Part shown: positions 1 through 8,710 of the stretch, in pieces
Layout: every line of letters begins with the position of its first letter
How positions within the stretch are numbered: the stretch's first letter is position 1
Assembly (NCBI RefSeq): GCF_022603395.1
Contig: NZ_JAIBKA010000001.1
Span: forward strand, 124,001-188,000
Direction: 5' to 3'
DNA: 64,000 bases
Source: Desulfoferrobacter suflitae
GTDB taxonomy: Bacteria > Desulfobacterota > Syntrophobacteria > Syntrophobacterales > Syntrophobacteraceae
Notes under the pieces: generated by a model
What the model was told of the DNA's origin: nothing
Seen by the model: the letters and a program-made list of their open reading frames with translations, nothing else
The model's database searches: none
Program-made: the position numbers and the translations under genes

Positions 1-1
1 T

Positions 2-730
2 TTGCGCAAGAGGATCCAGTACAGGCCGTTTGAAGGGGCGTATCGCGTGATCGTCATGGAGGACGCCCGGAAGCTCAGGGAAGAGGCGGCCAACGCTCTC
101 TTAAAAATCCTCGAAGAACCGCCCAAAAAGCATATTTTCATATTGCTGACACTCGAACCGCAAATGCTCCTCCCTACCATAGTATCCCGCTGCTGCCATG
201 TGCGCTTTCAGCCTCTCGAGGATACGCAGGTCGAACAAGAGTTGATGCGCACCTGCCAGTTGCAGCCGACTCGAGCTCGTGAAATAGCCCGATTGGCCGA
301 AGGCAGCATGGAACGGGCAAAGTGGCTGGTTGAAGAGAATCGTATCGCCCACTGGAAGGAAATCCTCGGACACCTGGAAAACCTGCACAATCTGTCCATG
401 ATCGAGTTCTTTGACTTGACGGCCAGGTGGGCAAAGCAGAGTGACGATCTGGAGCAAGATTTTCTGTGTATTAAGCTGTGGTTGAGAGATATTATTCTTG
501 CACGGCTGGTCAAAGATCACCGGCCGGCATTCGAACTGAACCAAATTCCTGCTGGAATAAGAGATACCTCAATGGAATATCTGTTTAGTCTGTACGATCA
601 GATTGAGGAAGCGGTACAGCACCTCCGGGGCAATGCCAACAAGCAGTTGACGCTGGAGGGAGTCTGTCTGGCGATAAAGGATAGTTCCTATGGACAAAGT
701 AGTTGGGATTCGTTTTCGCAAAGGAGGTAA
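2..730 (+). CDS. holB: DNA polymerase III subunit delta' (3' part)
   Basis: This is the C-terminal part of the clamp-loader delta' subunit, which helps open the sliding clamp and load it on primed DNA. The gene enters from before base 1, so the true start and the Walker A region are missing. Visible family features are the AAA+ stretch ending in EDARKLREEAANALLKILEE, followed by the block in which a polymerase subunit reads TIVSRC, typical of DnaX/HolB. The C-terminal helical domain follows. Its last 41 bases overlap the start of ricT in another frame, so the two are probably translationally coupled. The first in-frame codon, TTG at base 2, is not a credible start. Confidence 0.88.
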   Translation: MRKRIQYRPFEGAYRVIVMEDARKLREEAANALLKILEEPPKKHIFILLTLEPQMLLPTIVSRCCHVRFQPLEDTQVEQELMRTCQLQPTRAREIARLAEGSMERAKWLVEENRIAHWKEILGHLENLHNLSMIEFFDLTARWAKQSDDLEQDFLCIKLWLRDIILARLVKDHRPAFELNQIPAGIRDTSMEYLFSLYDQIEEAVQHLRGNANKQLTLEGVCLAIKDSSYGQSSWDSFSQRR

Positions 731-1490
731 GATCTACCATTTCGATCCAGGAGATTTGCCGCTCTGTAAGGGGGACTTTGTCATCGTTCATACCGAACAG
801 GGGGTCGGTTTCGGCATCGTTTCCGAGGGGCCCTATCCCAGAGATTCCCGGGTGCACCCGGCGGAAATCAAGATGGTGGAACGTCTGGCATCGGAAGAGG
901 AAATACAGAAGCACCTGGAAAATCTGGCTATTGAAAAGGAAGCCAAAGCTTTTTGTCTGGGACGTATTGCGGCCCACAATCTCAACATGAACCTGGTTGA
1001 TGTAGAATATTTTTATGACCGCAGCAAAATCATTTTTTACTTCACCGCCGACGGCCGCGTGGATTTTCGCGAACTGCTCAAGGACCTGGTGCGCAAGCTC
1101 AAGAGCCGGGTCGAGCTGCGCCAGATAGGAATCCGCAACCAGGCGAAAATGGTGGGTGGCCTCGGCAGTTGCGGCCGGCCGTTGTGCTGTGCAAGTTTTC
1201 TCAAGAATTTTCATGCGGTCTCCATCAAGATGGCCAAGGAACAGAATCTTAGCTTGAACCCGAGCAAAATTTCCGGGGCGTGCGGCAGGTTGATGTGCTG
1301 CCTGCAATACGAATACGATATGTACAAAAAACATCGCAAGGACATGCCTAAAATCGGTAAAAAAATTGAAACTTCCGAAGGTTACGGCAAGGTCGTGCGG
1401 CAGAATATCATGGAGCGAAGTATCATTGTTCAACTGGAGGGCGGAAAGGAAATCGAACAGAAGCTCGGGCCCATTGACTCGGACAAATGA
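690..1490 (+). CDS. ricT: PSP1-domain protein, RicT/YaaT family
   Basis: A 266-residue PSP1-domain protein. In Bacillus, RicT acts with RicA and RicF in an iron-sulfur complex that stimulates RNase Y-dependent mRNA processing; whether that role holds here is inference. The sequence shows the family's cysteine cluster at C161, C166, C167, C198, C203 and C204, in GSCGRPLCC and GACGRLMCC, consistent with Fe-S binding. The ATG at 690 lies inside the end of holB, and the gene is followed 20 bases later by metG, so holB-ricT-metG looks like one operon. The holB-ricT pairing is common in Firmicutes and in many Desulfobacterota. Confidence 0.9.
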   Translation: MDKVVGIRFRKGGKIYHFDPGDLPLCKGDFVIVHTEQGVGFGIVSEGPYPRDSRVHPAEIKMVERLASEEEIQKHLENLAIEKEAKAFCLGRIAAHNLNMNLVDVEYFYDRSKIIFYFTADGRVDFRELLKDLVRKLKSRVELRQIGIRNQAKMVGGLGSCGRPLCCASFLKNFHAVSIKMAKEQNLSLNPSKISGACGRLMCCLQYEYDMYKKHRKDMPKIGKKIETSEGYGKVVRQNIMERSIIVQLEGGKEIEQKLGPIDSDK

Positions 1491-1510
1491 AGGGAGCATG
1501 ACCAGTAATC

Positions 1511-3442
1511 ATGTCTGAACGCTTTTATGTCACTACGCCGATCTATTACGTCAACGCTCAACCTCACATCGGGCACGCCTACACCACGATAGTCGCCGAC
1601 GTGATGAACCGGTTTCACAAGCTGCTTGGATATAAGACCTATTTTTTGACGGGCACCGATGAGCATGGCGACAAGATCGTCCAGGCGGCCCAGGAAGCGG
1701 CCATGGAACCGAAAGCCTACGCCGATCGCATCAGCCGGTTGTTCAGAGAGACCTGGCCCAAGCTCAATATCAGCAACGACTATTTCATTCGCACCACCGA
1801 TGCCAAGCACGTGCGTGTGGTTCAGCACATTTTGCAGAAGGTTTACGATGCGGGTGACATCTACTTCAGCACCTACAAGGGCCTGTACTGCATCGGCTGC
1901 GAACGATTTTATACGGAGCGGGAATTGGTCGACGGCAAATGCCCCGACCATGACAGGGAACCGGTGGAACGTGAGGAAGCCAACTACTTTTTCCGCATGA
2001 GCAAGTATCAGGATTGGCTCATCGAACATATTGAAGCCAACCCGGACTTCATTCGGCCGGAGCGCTATCGCAACGAAGTGCTCGCGTTTTTGCGCGAGCC
2101 CCTCGAAGATCTGTGCATTTCCAGGCCCAAAGAACGCCTCAGTTGGGGCATCACGCTGCCCTTTGACGAACGCTATGTCACCTATGTCTGGTTTGATGCG
2201 CTCATCAATTACGTCTCCGCCATCGACTATCCCGACGGCGAATTATTTGCTGAATTCTGGCCGGCGGCTCAGCACACCATCGCCAAGGATATTCTCAAGC
2301 CACACGGCATCTACTGGCCGACCATGATCCGTTCCGCCGGATTTACCCCCTACCGGCACCTCAATGTCCACGGCTACTGGAAGATCAATGAAGGCAAAAT
2401 GAGCAAGAGCAGAGGCACCGTGGTGGCTCCCCTCGATCTTGTGCCGATCTATGGCCTGGACGCATTTCGCTATTTCCTGCTGCGGGAGATGGTTTTCGGG
2501 TTGGACGCCAATTTCAGCGAAGACGCATTGATTCAGCGCCTCAATGCGGATCTTGCAAACGACCTGGGCAACCTCTTCAGCCGAACTTTGGCCATGACCG
2601 CCAAGTATTTCGACGGCAGGATTCCTCCCTTCGGGGCGGAGCCTGAAGCGCCGGACCGGGAGCTCAGGGATCAGACCCGTCAGACCATCGAGGTGTATCG
2701 CGCAGAAATTCCCAGGCTGGGCTTCCATAAGGCTTTGATATCCATATGGGAAACCCTCAACACCGCCAATAAGTACATCGACTCTGTCGCCCCCTGGACC
2801 CTCGCCAAGGAAGCCGGGCAAAGACCCCGTTTGCAGACCGTCATGCGCAACCTGCTCGAAGTCAACAGGACTGTGGCCGTGCTGATTGCTCCCTTCATGC
2901 CGGAGACCGCCGAAACGATGCTGGCACGCCTGAGCATCCCCAAGAAAGCTTTGGACTTGAGACTCGATGAAGACAGTCGCTGGGGCACTCTGCATGAGGG
3001 GGTTCCTGTGCACAAGGGGGAGGCATTGTTCCCCCGGGTCGAGACCGAGAAAATTGCCCAACTCAAGCAGAAAGGCATGCCCCCGAAGGCCGGGGCGGCA
3101 GCATTGAAGGAAGCCGGCATGGAACTGATTTCCTTTGAAGAGTTCAAGAAGCTCGACCTGCGCACGGGAATTGTAAAACACGCGGAGGCCGTCCCGAAAT
3201 CCAGGAAGCTGTTGAAGTTGATCGTCGATATCGGCGAAGAGCGCCAGGTGGTGGCGGGTATTGCACAGACTCACACAGCAGAGGAAGTCGTCGGCAAACA
3301 GGTCATCATCGTCGCCAACCTGCAGCCGGCCAAGCTCATGGGCATTGAATCCCGGGGCATGGTTCTGGCCGTGAGCGATGGGGATCGACTCAGCCTGGTG
3401 ACCACGGCGGAGCCGGTCAGCCCAGGCCTCCGGGTGTCCTGA
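1511..3442 (+). CDS. metG: Methionyl-tRNA synthetase
   Basis: Charges tRNA-Met with methionine in the cytoplasm. The 643-residue protein has the class I HIGH motif at residues 19-22 and KMSKS at about 296-300. A zinc-type knuckle (CIGC then CPDH, with three Cys and one His) lies near residues 125-145, as in the Thermus-type enzymes. The last 110 residues are a tRNA-binding EMAP-II-like domain starting at FEEFKKLDLRTG, which usually promotes dimerisation or tRNA capture. It is the third gene of the holB-ricT-metG run. Its stop codon ends at 3442 and the convergent rsmB stop begins at 3443, so the two genes abut with no space for a terminator between them. Confidence 0.97.
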   Translation: MSERFYVTTPIYYVNAQPHIGHAYTTIVADVMNRFHKLLGYKTYFLTGTDEHGDKIVQAAQEAAMEPKAYADRISRLFRETWPKLNISNDYFIRTTDAKHVRVVQHILQKVYDAGDIYFSTYKGLYCIGCERFYTERELVDGKCPDHDREPVEREEANYFFRMSKYQDWLIEHIEANPDFIRPERYRNEVLAFLREPLEDLCISRPKERLSWGITLPFDERYVTYVWFDALINYVSAIDYPDGELFAEFWPAAQHTIAKDILKPHGIYWPTMIRSAGFTPYRHLNVHGYWKINEGKMSKSRGTVVAPLDLVPIYGLDAFRYFLLREMVFGLDANFSEDALIQRLNADLANDLGNLFSRTLAMTAKYFDGRIPPFGAEPEAPDRELRDQTRQTIEVYRAEIPRLGFHKALISIWETLNTANKYIDSVAPWTLAKEAGQRPRLQTVMRNLLEVNRTVAVLIAPFMPETAETMLARLSIPKKALDLRLDEDSRWGTLHEGVPVHKGEALFPRVETEKIAQLKQKGMPPKAGAAALKEAGMELISFEEFKKLDLRTGIVKHAEAVPKSRKLLKLIVDIGEERQVVAGIAQTHTAEEVVGKQVIIVANLQPAKLMGIESRGMVLAVSDGDRLSLVTTAEPVSPGLRVS

Positions 3443-4789
3443 TCAGTGCCTCCTCCAGCGCGCGGCGAAGAATCCATCCACGCCGTGGCGATGGGGCCAG
3501 GTCTTGAAGTAGATCCCGTCCGTCATGGTTCGCCAGTTGCTTGGCAGGTGCTCGCCGGCGGGCTCGGGACCGAATTCCGGGTGGCTTTGCGAAAAGCTTT
3601 CGGCCACCTCATCGTTTTCTTCTCTAAACAGGGTGCAGGTGGCGTAAAGAAGGACTCCCCCCGGTTTAACGAATTGTGCGGCGTGGTCCAAGAGCTCCTT
3701 TTGCAGGCGGGCAAAGCGCAACGGGTCCTTGGGATGACGGCGCCACTTGATATCGGGATTGCGCCGCAGGGAGCCAAATCCGCTGCAGGGAGCATCCAGC
3801 AGCACGCGGTCAAAGCGCCCGGCATCGCGGGGAGAAAGCTCCAGCAGGTCGCAGCTTTGGGTTTCAATGATGCGGATGCCCTGTCTTAGAGCATTTTCCC
3901 GCAGTTCTTCGATCTTCCAGGCGGATTTATCCACGGCGAGTATTTCTCCCCTGTTCTCCATCAGCATGCCCAGATGGGTCGATTTGCCGCCGAATCCGGA
4001 GCACAGGTCGAGGACCCGTTCGCCCGGTTTCACTGCGAGCAGCCGGGAAACCATCTGGGAAGCTTCGTCCTGCACCTGTACCAACCCTTCTGCAAACATC
4101 GGCATTTGGCTCACATCCTTGCGCAGCCCTGCAACTCGAACGGCATCAGCAAGGAGAGCGGACCGCTCCGCTTCGACCTCATTTTCCCTCAACCAGTTGA
4201 GAATCGTCTCGCAGTCCGTTTTCAGGGTGTTCACCCGCAGTACCATGGGAGCAATGCTGTTGTTGGCCTGACAGAGGCCGCGGGTTTTATCGAAGCCGAT
4301 CCGCTCGATCATCAGGCGTATGAACCAGCTCGGATGGGAAGTCATCACAGCGAGATATGCTTCAGGATTTTTTTCAGAAGAAGGCCATTCCCAGGCTTCG
4401 CCGCGCCGCAGGGCCGCGCGCAGTAGAGCGTTGACAAACCCGGCCAGGTGAGGGGGTTGAGTTGATTTGACGATCTTCACCGTTTCGTTTACGGCCGCAT
4501 GCGGGGGGATGCGATCCAGAAAGAGGATCTGGTAGAGAGCCAAACGGAGCGCGATGCGCACGGCGGGGTGGATCTTTTTGGGCTTTATTTTACTCAGCTG
4601 GTCGATATGCCAATCCAGCCTTCCCTGCCAGCGCAGCACACCGTACACCAGCTCGGTGGTGAGCGCCCTGTCCCGCTCATCCAATTGGGAATGGCGCTCC
4701 AGTATGGCACGCACCAATCGATCGGGGTGTGACGCTTTTTGATCCACGTGGAGCAAAATCTGATAAGACAAAAACCGGGCGCTGATCAT
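3443..4789 (-). CDS. rsmB: 16S rRNA (cytosine(967)-C5)-methyltransferase
   Basis: A 448-residue RNA m5C methyltransferase of the RsmB/Sun family, which methylates 16S rRNA with S-adenosylmethionine. The N-terminal NusB-like RNA-binding domain (from RFLSYQILLHVDQK) is followed by the Rossmann methyltransferase domain with VLDLCSGFGGKSTHL and the catalytic motifs LLDAPCSGFGSLRRNPD and YATCT, each with a cysteine. I chose the ATG at 4789, which overlaps the DUF116 stop by four bases (ATGA); the longer open frame upstream is only the DUF116 gene read in another frame. It is last in the def-fmt-DUF116-rsmB operon. Confidence 0.93.
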   Translation of the reverse strand: MISARFLSYQILLHVDQKASHPDRLVRAILERHSQLDERDRALTTELVYGVLRWQGRLDWHIDQLSKIKPKKIHPAVRIALRLALYQILFLDRIPPHAAVNETVKIVKSTQPPHLAGFVNALLRAALRRGEAWEWPSSEKNPEAYLAVMTSHPSWFIRLMIERIGFDKTRGLCQANNSIAPMVLRVNTLKTDCETILNWLRENEVEAERSALLADAVRVAGLRKDVSQMPMFAEGLVQVQDEASQMVSRLLAVKPGERVLDLCSGFGGKSTHLGMLMENRGEILAVDKSAWKIEELRENALRQGIRIIETQSCDLLELSPRDAGRFDRVLLDAPCSGFGSLRRNPDIKWRRHPKDPLRFARLQKELLDHAAQFVKPGGVLLYATCTLFREENDEVAESFSQSHPEFGPEPAGEHLPSNWRTMTDGIYFKTWPHRHGVDGFFAARWRRH

Positions 4790-5598
4790 GCCCCTTCTCG
4801 CTTCATGGCGGTGATTTCCTCGAGCACGGATTCGACCCGGTCGAGAGCGACCTGGGTGTTCAGGCAGGGGCCAAAGGGGCGCTGGTTGAAAATGCCGTAG
4901 ACGGGAAGCGGGGTGGTGTCCTGAATCCCGCTGGTCAGATCGCGTTCGCAGGCCACTGCAATGATGAGGTCCGGGCGGGTTTCCATCACAATGCGGCGGG
5001 CAACGGTGCCGCCCGTTGCCACCGACATGGCTATCCCGTATTTTTCCGAAAGCTCGAGAAGACCTTTGATGGAACATTTTCCGCAGCGCTTACAGTTCTG
5101 CGCCCGGTGGGTGATTTTTACCGTACAGTCCTTGTCCTGCAGGCAGTGCGGCATGAGCAGCAGAATTTTTTTCGGAGGGCTGCCGTTGCGGCACTGCGCC
5201 ATCACCAGTTCATTGTTGACGGCAACAAAGGCGTGCTGCACCTCTTCGCGGTGCAAACCCACCAGCCTCCCGACGAACACCAGGACGGGCAGCAAGTTGC
5301 GCACGGCAATGGAACGTAGCGTCCTGGAGAACGGTACATCATGCCCGAGCAGGGTGACGATGATCAACAGACCGATGGAACAGACGATGAAAGCCGCAAG
5401 ACCGCCCATGATGACGGCCATGATGAATGGCAGGTGCGCATGGATATTGCCGAAACCATAGTAGGGCACCAGGTAAAACAGCGCGATGATGGCAGCAACC
5501 AACACCGCGGTCAGGCCGAGCAAGCTGACCAGCGTCATCTTTTCCGGAGTTTTCGTCGGCTTATCGAGATCTGCAAGGTCTTGCTTTTTGTGCGGCAT
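4786..5598 (-). CDS. DUF116 domain membrane protein
   Basis: A 270-residue protein with two hydrophobic membrane segments near residues 20-50 and 55-85, then a cytosolic domain rich in cysteines (MPHCLQDKDC, NCKRCGKCS, AVACERDL). This layout matches DUF116, a family of unknown function found mostly in anaerobes. The Cys pattern could bind zinc or an Fe-S cluster, but that is inference. It sits between fmt and rsmB on the same strand and overlaps rsmB by four bases, so it is co-transcribed with genes of translation initiation and rRNA modification. That conserved company suggests a link to translation, without proof. Confidence 0.8.
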   Translation of the reverse strand: MPHKKQDLADLDKPTKTPEKMTLVSLLGLTAVLVAAIIALFYLVPYYGFGNIHAHLPFIMAVIMGGLAAFIVCSIGLLIIVTLLGHDVPFSRTLRSIAVRNLLPVLVFVGRLVGLHREEVQHAFVAVNNELVMAQCRNGSPPKKILLLMPHCLQDKDCTVKITHRAQNCKRCGKCSIKGLLELSEKYGIAMSVATGGTVARRIVMETRPDLIIAVACERDLTSGIQDTTPLPVYGIFNQRPFGPCLNTQVALDRVESVLEEITAMKREGA

Positions 5599-5647
5599 AG
5601 TGCGGGAAATCCCACTTCACGGGTTGAGACGCTCTATTCGGTGGTCG

Positions 5648-6625
5648 CTACTGCAAAAGGGTACCCGGGGGCACAGGATGGCCGCGCAGGAATTCTTTGG
5701 CGGGCAGCCTGCGTTGTCCCGCCAGTTGGAGACTCCCCAGCACCAGGGCCTGTCCGTCTCCGGCGAGCACCACCAGCCCCTTTTCGGTTTGGCCGACCAC
5801 CTCTCCCGGCTCGCCCTCGACCTCCCAGTCGAGCAGTGACGCATCGAAACACTTGAGGCGCACGCCGGCATACAACGCATATGCGCCCGGCCATGGATCG
5901 AAGGCACGGACGGCGTTGACGAGTCGCCGGGCGGGATGGTGCCACAACAGGCGCAGTTCCTCTTTGGCAATGGGCGGAGCGTAGCTTGCCAGAGCATCAT
6001 CTTGTTGGCGAGGTTGAATGCGCCCGGCTTTCCATGCCTTGAGAGTTTCACACAGAAGATGGGCACCCGTCCGGGCAAGTTTGTCATGCAGGGTGCCGGA
6101 AGTGTCGTCATCCAGAATTTCAACTTCCTGCTGCGACAGGATCGGCCCGGTGTCCAAACCGGCGTCAAGGAGCATGATGGTCACCCCGGTTTTAGCATCA
6201 CCGGATAAAATAGCACGCTGGATGGGGGCGGCTCCGCGATGGCGGGGCAACAGCGAGGCGTGCACATTGAGCACACCCAACGGGAACAGATCGAGAAATT
6301 CTTTCGCGAGCAGTTGGCCGTAGGCGACCAGCACGGCACACTCCGCGCTGCAGGAACGAATTCTATCGAGGGCCTCCTGCGACTTAATCCGCTCCGGCTG
6401 GTACGTGGCAAGATGCAGTCTTTCGGCAGCAACCTTGACCGGGGGCGGGCTGAGCTTTTTCGCTCTCCCTTTCGGTCGGTCCGGTTGCGTGATGACCAGC
6501 TTGATCTCTGCCCCTGAAGCGGCCAGCTTGTGCAGGGATGGGACGGCAAAATCCGGAGTTCCCAGAAATATTAGACGGGGAAATTCAGATCCTATGGCGT
6601 GTCCTCTTTCAGTTTCTTTTTCCAT
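5648..6625 (-). CDS. fmt: Methionyl-tRNA formyltransferase
   Basis: Formylates Met-tRNA(fMet) using 10-formyltetrahydrofolate to make the initiator tRNA. The 325-residue product carries the N-terminal signature LIFLGTPDFAVPSL, the folate-binding block LNVHASLLPRHRGAAPIQRA (the catalytic Asn-His of this family) and a C-terminal OB-like tRNA-binding domain. I took the ATG at 6625, preceded by AGGAG, although the spacing is short; it lies 34 bases inside the end of def. An in-frame extension upstream to 6772 runs antisense-free through def in another frame and has no family similarity. The def-fmt pairing is widespread. Confidence 0.94.
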   Translation of the reverse strand: MEKETERGHAIGSEFPRLIFLGTPDFAVPSLHKLAASGAEIKLVITQPDRPKGRAKKLSPPPVKVAAERLHLATYQPERIKSQEALDRIRSCSAECAVLVAYGQLLAKEFLDLFPLGVLNVHASLLPRHRGAAPIQRAILSGDAKTGVTIMLLDAGLDTGPILSQQEVEILDDDTSGTLHDKLARTGAHLLCETLKAWKAGRIQPRQQDDALASYAPPIAKEELRLLWHHPARRLVNAVRAFDPWPGAYALYAGVRLKCFDASLLDWEVEGEPGEVVGQTEKGLVVLAGDGQALVLGSLQLAGQRRLPAKEFLRGHPVPPGTLLQ

Positions 6626-7104
6626 TTTCTCCTGAACACATCGCGGGCAATGGGGCCCAGGCGGTCCACAAAGAGCTTTCCCGCCAGATGGTCGATTTCG
6701 TGTTGCAAAACCACGGCCAGGAGGCCCGAAGCCTCGATGCGCACCGATTTGCCATGCGGGTCGAGCCCGCACACCGTCACTTCTTCAGCACGCTTCACCC
6801 GGGCAAAATACTCGGGAACGCTCAAGCAGCCTTCTTCATAGGTGGTTTCGCCTCGAGCCTCGATGATCTCCGGATTAATCAGAACAATGAGACCGTGTTC
6901 ATACTCCGGGCGCTGCAGGTCAATCACCACCAGCTGCAGCGGCTTTCCCACCTGGTTGGCCGCCAGCCCGATACCGGGGGCTTCATACATGGTCTCCGCC
7001 ATGTCATCGATGAGACGGAAAAGTTCACTATCGACCTTTTCTATGTGCGCCGCCTCCTGTTTCAGAACCGGATCAGGATACGTGCATATTTCCAGACAAG
7101 CCAT
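6592..7104 (-). CDS. def: Peptide deformylase
   Basis: Removes the N-formyl group from nascent proteins. All three metal-site motifs are visible in the 170-residue product: GIGLAANQ at 44-51, EGCLSVP at 91-97 with the metal ligand Cys93, and QHEIDH at 134-139 with the two His ligands and the catalytic Glu136. Length matches the family. A weak AAGG ribosome site lies about 10 bases before the ATG at 7104. It is the first gene of the minus-strand operon def-fmt-DUF116-rsmB, and its end overlaps fmt by 34 bases. The promoter must lie in the spacer 7105-7494. Confidence 0.96.
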   Translation of the reverse strand: MACLEICTYPDPVLKQEAAHIEKVDSELFRLIDDMAETMYEAPGIGLAANQVGKPLQLVVIDLQRPEYEHGLIVLINPEIIEARGETTYEEGCLSVPEYFARVKRAEEVTVCGLDPHGKSVRIEASGLLAVVLQHEIDHLAGKLFVDRLGPIARDVFRRKWKKKLKEDTP

Positions 7105-7494
7105 GGAACGACACCTTCGAAAAATAGTAGGAATCTTGAAAAATGCGCATTAATGGTAAATTCTTGAGACAACTATTTCAACCCAAATGAGGGTTAAAGC
7201 CATTTGAAAATGCAACCAGCATTTCGACCCTGTCGAGTGATGCCAAAGCCGGCATGCCCGCGCCCCCCCTGGGCGACCCGTTCAGATTTTGGAATTGGCG
7301 CGCCTGTTGACATCCTCATGCTTGTCTGCAACTATGCGCCTGAGACTTGATCTCGCTTCAATGTATTCAAAAAGCACTGAGTTGGACAGGGAATAGCTGC
7401 CGGAGCTCATGGGCCGGCCGAAGACTGTACCGGAGTGTTCTCCGCGTTCTCTGTGTGAAAGGCGTAACCATTTCTCCCAACATTCAGGGACCCA
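7105..7494. other. Divergent intergenic spacer, def / glycosyltransferase
   Basis: This 390-base spacer separates the minus-strand def operon from the plus-strand polysaccharide locus. I see no credible gene in it. It must hold the def promoter and one for the glycosyltransferase at 7495; the best candidate for the latter is listed separately at 7307-7335. Confidence 0.6.
7307..7335 (+). promoter_or_regulatory. Candidate sigma70 promoter
   Basis: TTGACA at 7307-7312 is followed after 17 bases by AACTAT at 7330-7335. The -35 box and spacing are ideal but the -10 box is a weak match. It would give a leader of about 150 bases before the glycosyltransferase start at 7495. Confidence 0.35.
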
Positions 7495-8421
7495 ATGGAT
7501 CCGTCAGCCAAGGTCAGCATCATCATCCCCGCATACAATGAAGCGCAAAGCATCGGCAGCGTGGTGGAAGACGTCGCGTCAGTGCTCCGATCCGGTAATT
7601 TCGATTATGAAATCATCGTAATCGACGACGGATCATCGGACAACACGGCACAGGAGGCCGCACGAGCCGGTGCAACGGTCTTCCGGCACCCTTACAATAT
7701 CGGCAACGGCGCCGCGGTGAAGAGCGGCATCCGGGCCGCGCAGGGGGAGGTTTTCGTGTTCATGGACGGAGACGGGCAGCATGACCCCAGCGACATTGCA
7801 CGAATGCTCGAGCACATTCCGGACTACGACATGGTGGTGGGCGCCCGGTCTTTTGAGGGGCAGGCTTCCTTTTGGCGTGCCTTGGGCAACAAAGCGTTCA
7901 ACTGGTTCGCGTCTTATGTGGCCAAATTTCGCATCCCGGATCTCACCTCCGGTTTCCGCGCGGTAAAAGCCGACATCGCCCGCAGCTTTGTTTATTTGCT
8001 CCCCAACACCTATTCCTATCCCACGACCATAACCCTGGGCGTTCTGCGCAGCGGCAACAGCGTCAAGTACCTTCCCATCCACATGCGCAGGCGTCAAACC
8101 GGCAGCAGCCAGGTCAACATGGTGCGAGACGGCGTCCGGTTTTTCATGATCATCACCCGCATCTGCACCCTCTATTCCCCCATGCGCATCTTCCTGCCGG
8201 TGAGCTTTCTGATGTTTTTGCTGGGAACCGTCAATTACGCTATCACCTACTTTTCGCAGGGCCGTTTCACCAACATGAGCGCTCTGCTGTATGCCACTTC
8301 CATTTTGATCTTCATGATGAGCCTCATCTCTGAGCAGATTTGCCAGATGCGCTTCGAGCGCCGCGCGACCCATCGGCCTGCTGCCAAGCCCTTTCCTGCA
8401 AATGAGAACAGGGCTGAATGA
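7495..8421 (+). CDS. GT2 glycosyltransferase, dolichol-phosphate-mannose-synthase-like, membrane-anchored
   Basis: A 308-residue family 2 glycosyltransferase. The N-terminal GT-A domain begins VSIIIPAYNEAQSIG and has the nucleotide-sugar Asp pair IDDGSSDNT and the metal-binding DGDGQHDP motif. This pattern is typical of DPM1-like enzymes that load a sugar on polyprenyl phosphate. Two hydrophobic segments near residues 235-255 and 262-285 anchor it to the membrane. AGGGA lies just before the ATG. It opens the polysaccharide locus on the + strand and probably prepares a lipid-linked sugar, but the sugar cannot be read from the sequence. Confidence 0.85.
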   Translation: MDPSAKVSIIIPAYNEAQSIGSVVEDVASVLRSGNFDYEIIVIDDGSSDNTAQEAARAGATVFRHPYNIGNGAAVKSGIRAAQGEVFVFMDGDGQHDPSDIARMLEHIPDYDMVVGARSFEGQASFWRALGNKAFNWFASYVAKFRIPDLTSGFRAVKADIARSFVYLLPNTYSYPTTITLGVLRSGNSVKYLPIHMRRRQTGSSQVNMVRDGVRFFMIITRICTLYSPMRIFLPVSFLMFLLGTVNYAITYFSQGRFTNMSALLYATSILIFMMSLISEQICQMRFERRATHRPAAKPFPANENRAE

Positions 8422-8710
8422 AAGTCTGCATTCCGGCCGATGAAAATCATCCCCGTGCTGGAGCGGTCATGCAGCGGATGATTTATCAGCCGACTTCGTC
8501 TGCTTTGCCGGAACCCTTTGGGCTTGCGGCGTACAGCGTGCTGGATCGGCTGCAACGGAGGCAATTGTCACGCCGTTCAGGCTATTTACAATCGAAGCTT
8601 GCGCAAAGCTCGGGCACGAAACGTGACTTGATGATGTTCTCCTTTGCCCTGTTGGTCTTACTTCTGAATCAGCCCGAATATTGTCAGCAACGCTGCTTTC
8701 TTATAAAAAC

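Noticed and set aside
585-1499. 304-codon open frame antisense to ricT
   Set aside because: Shadow of a well-supported gene; no ribosome site and no recognisable domain.
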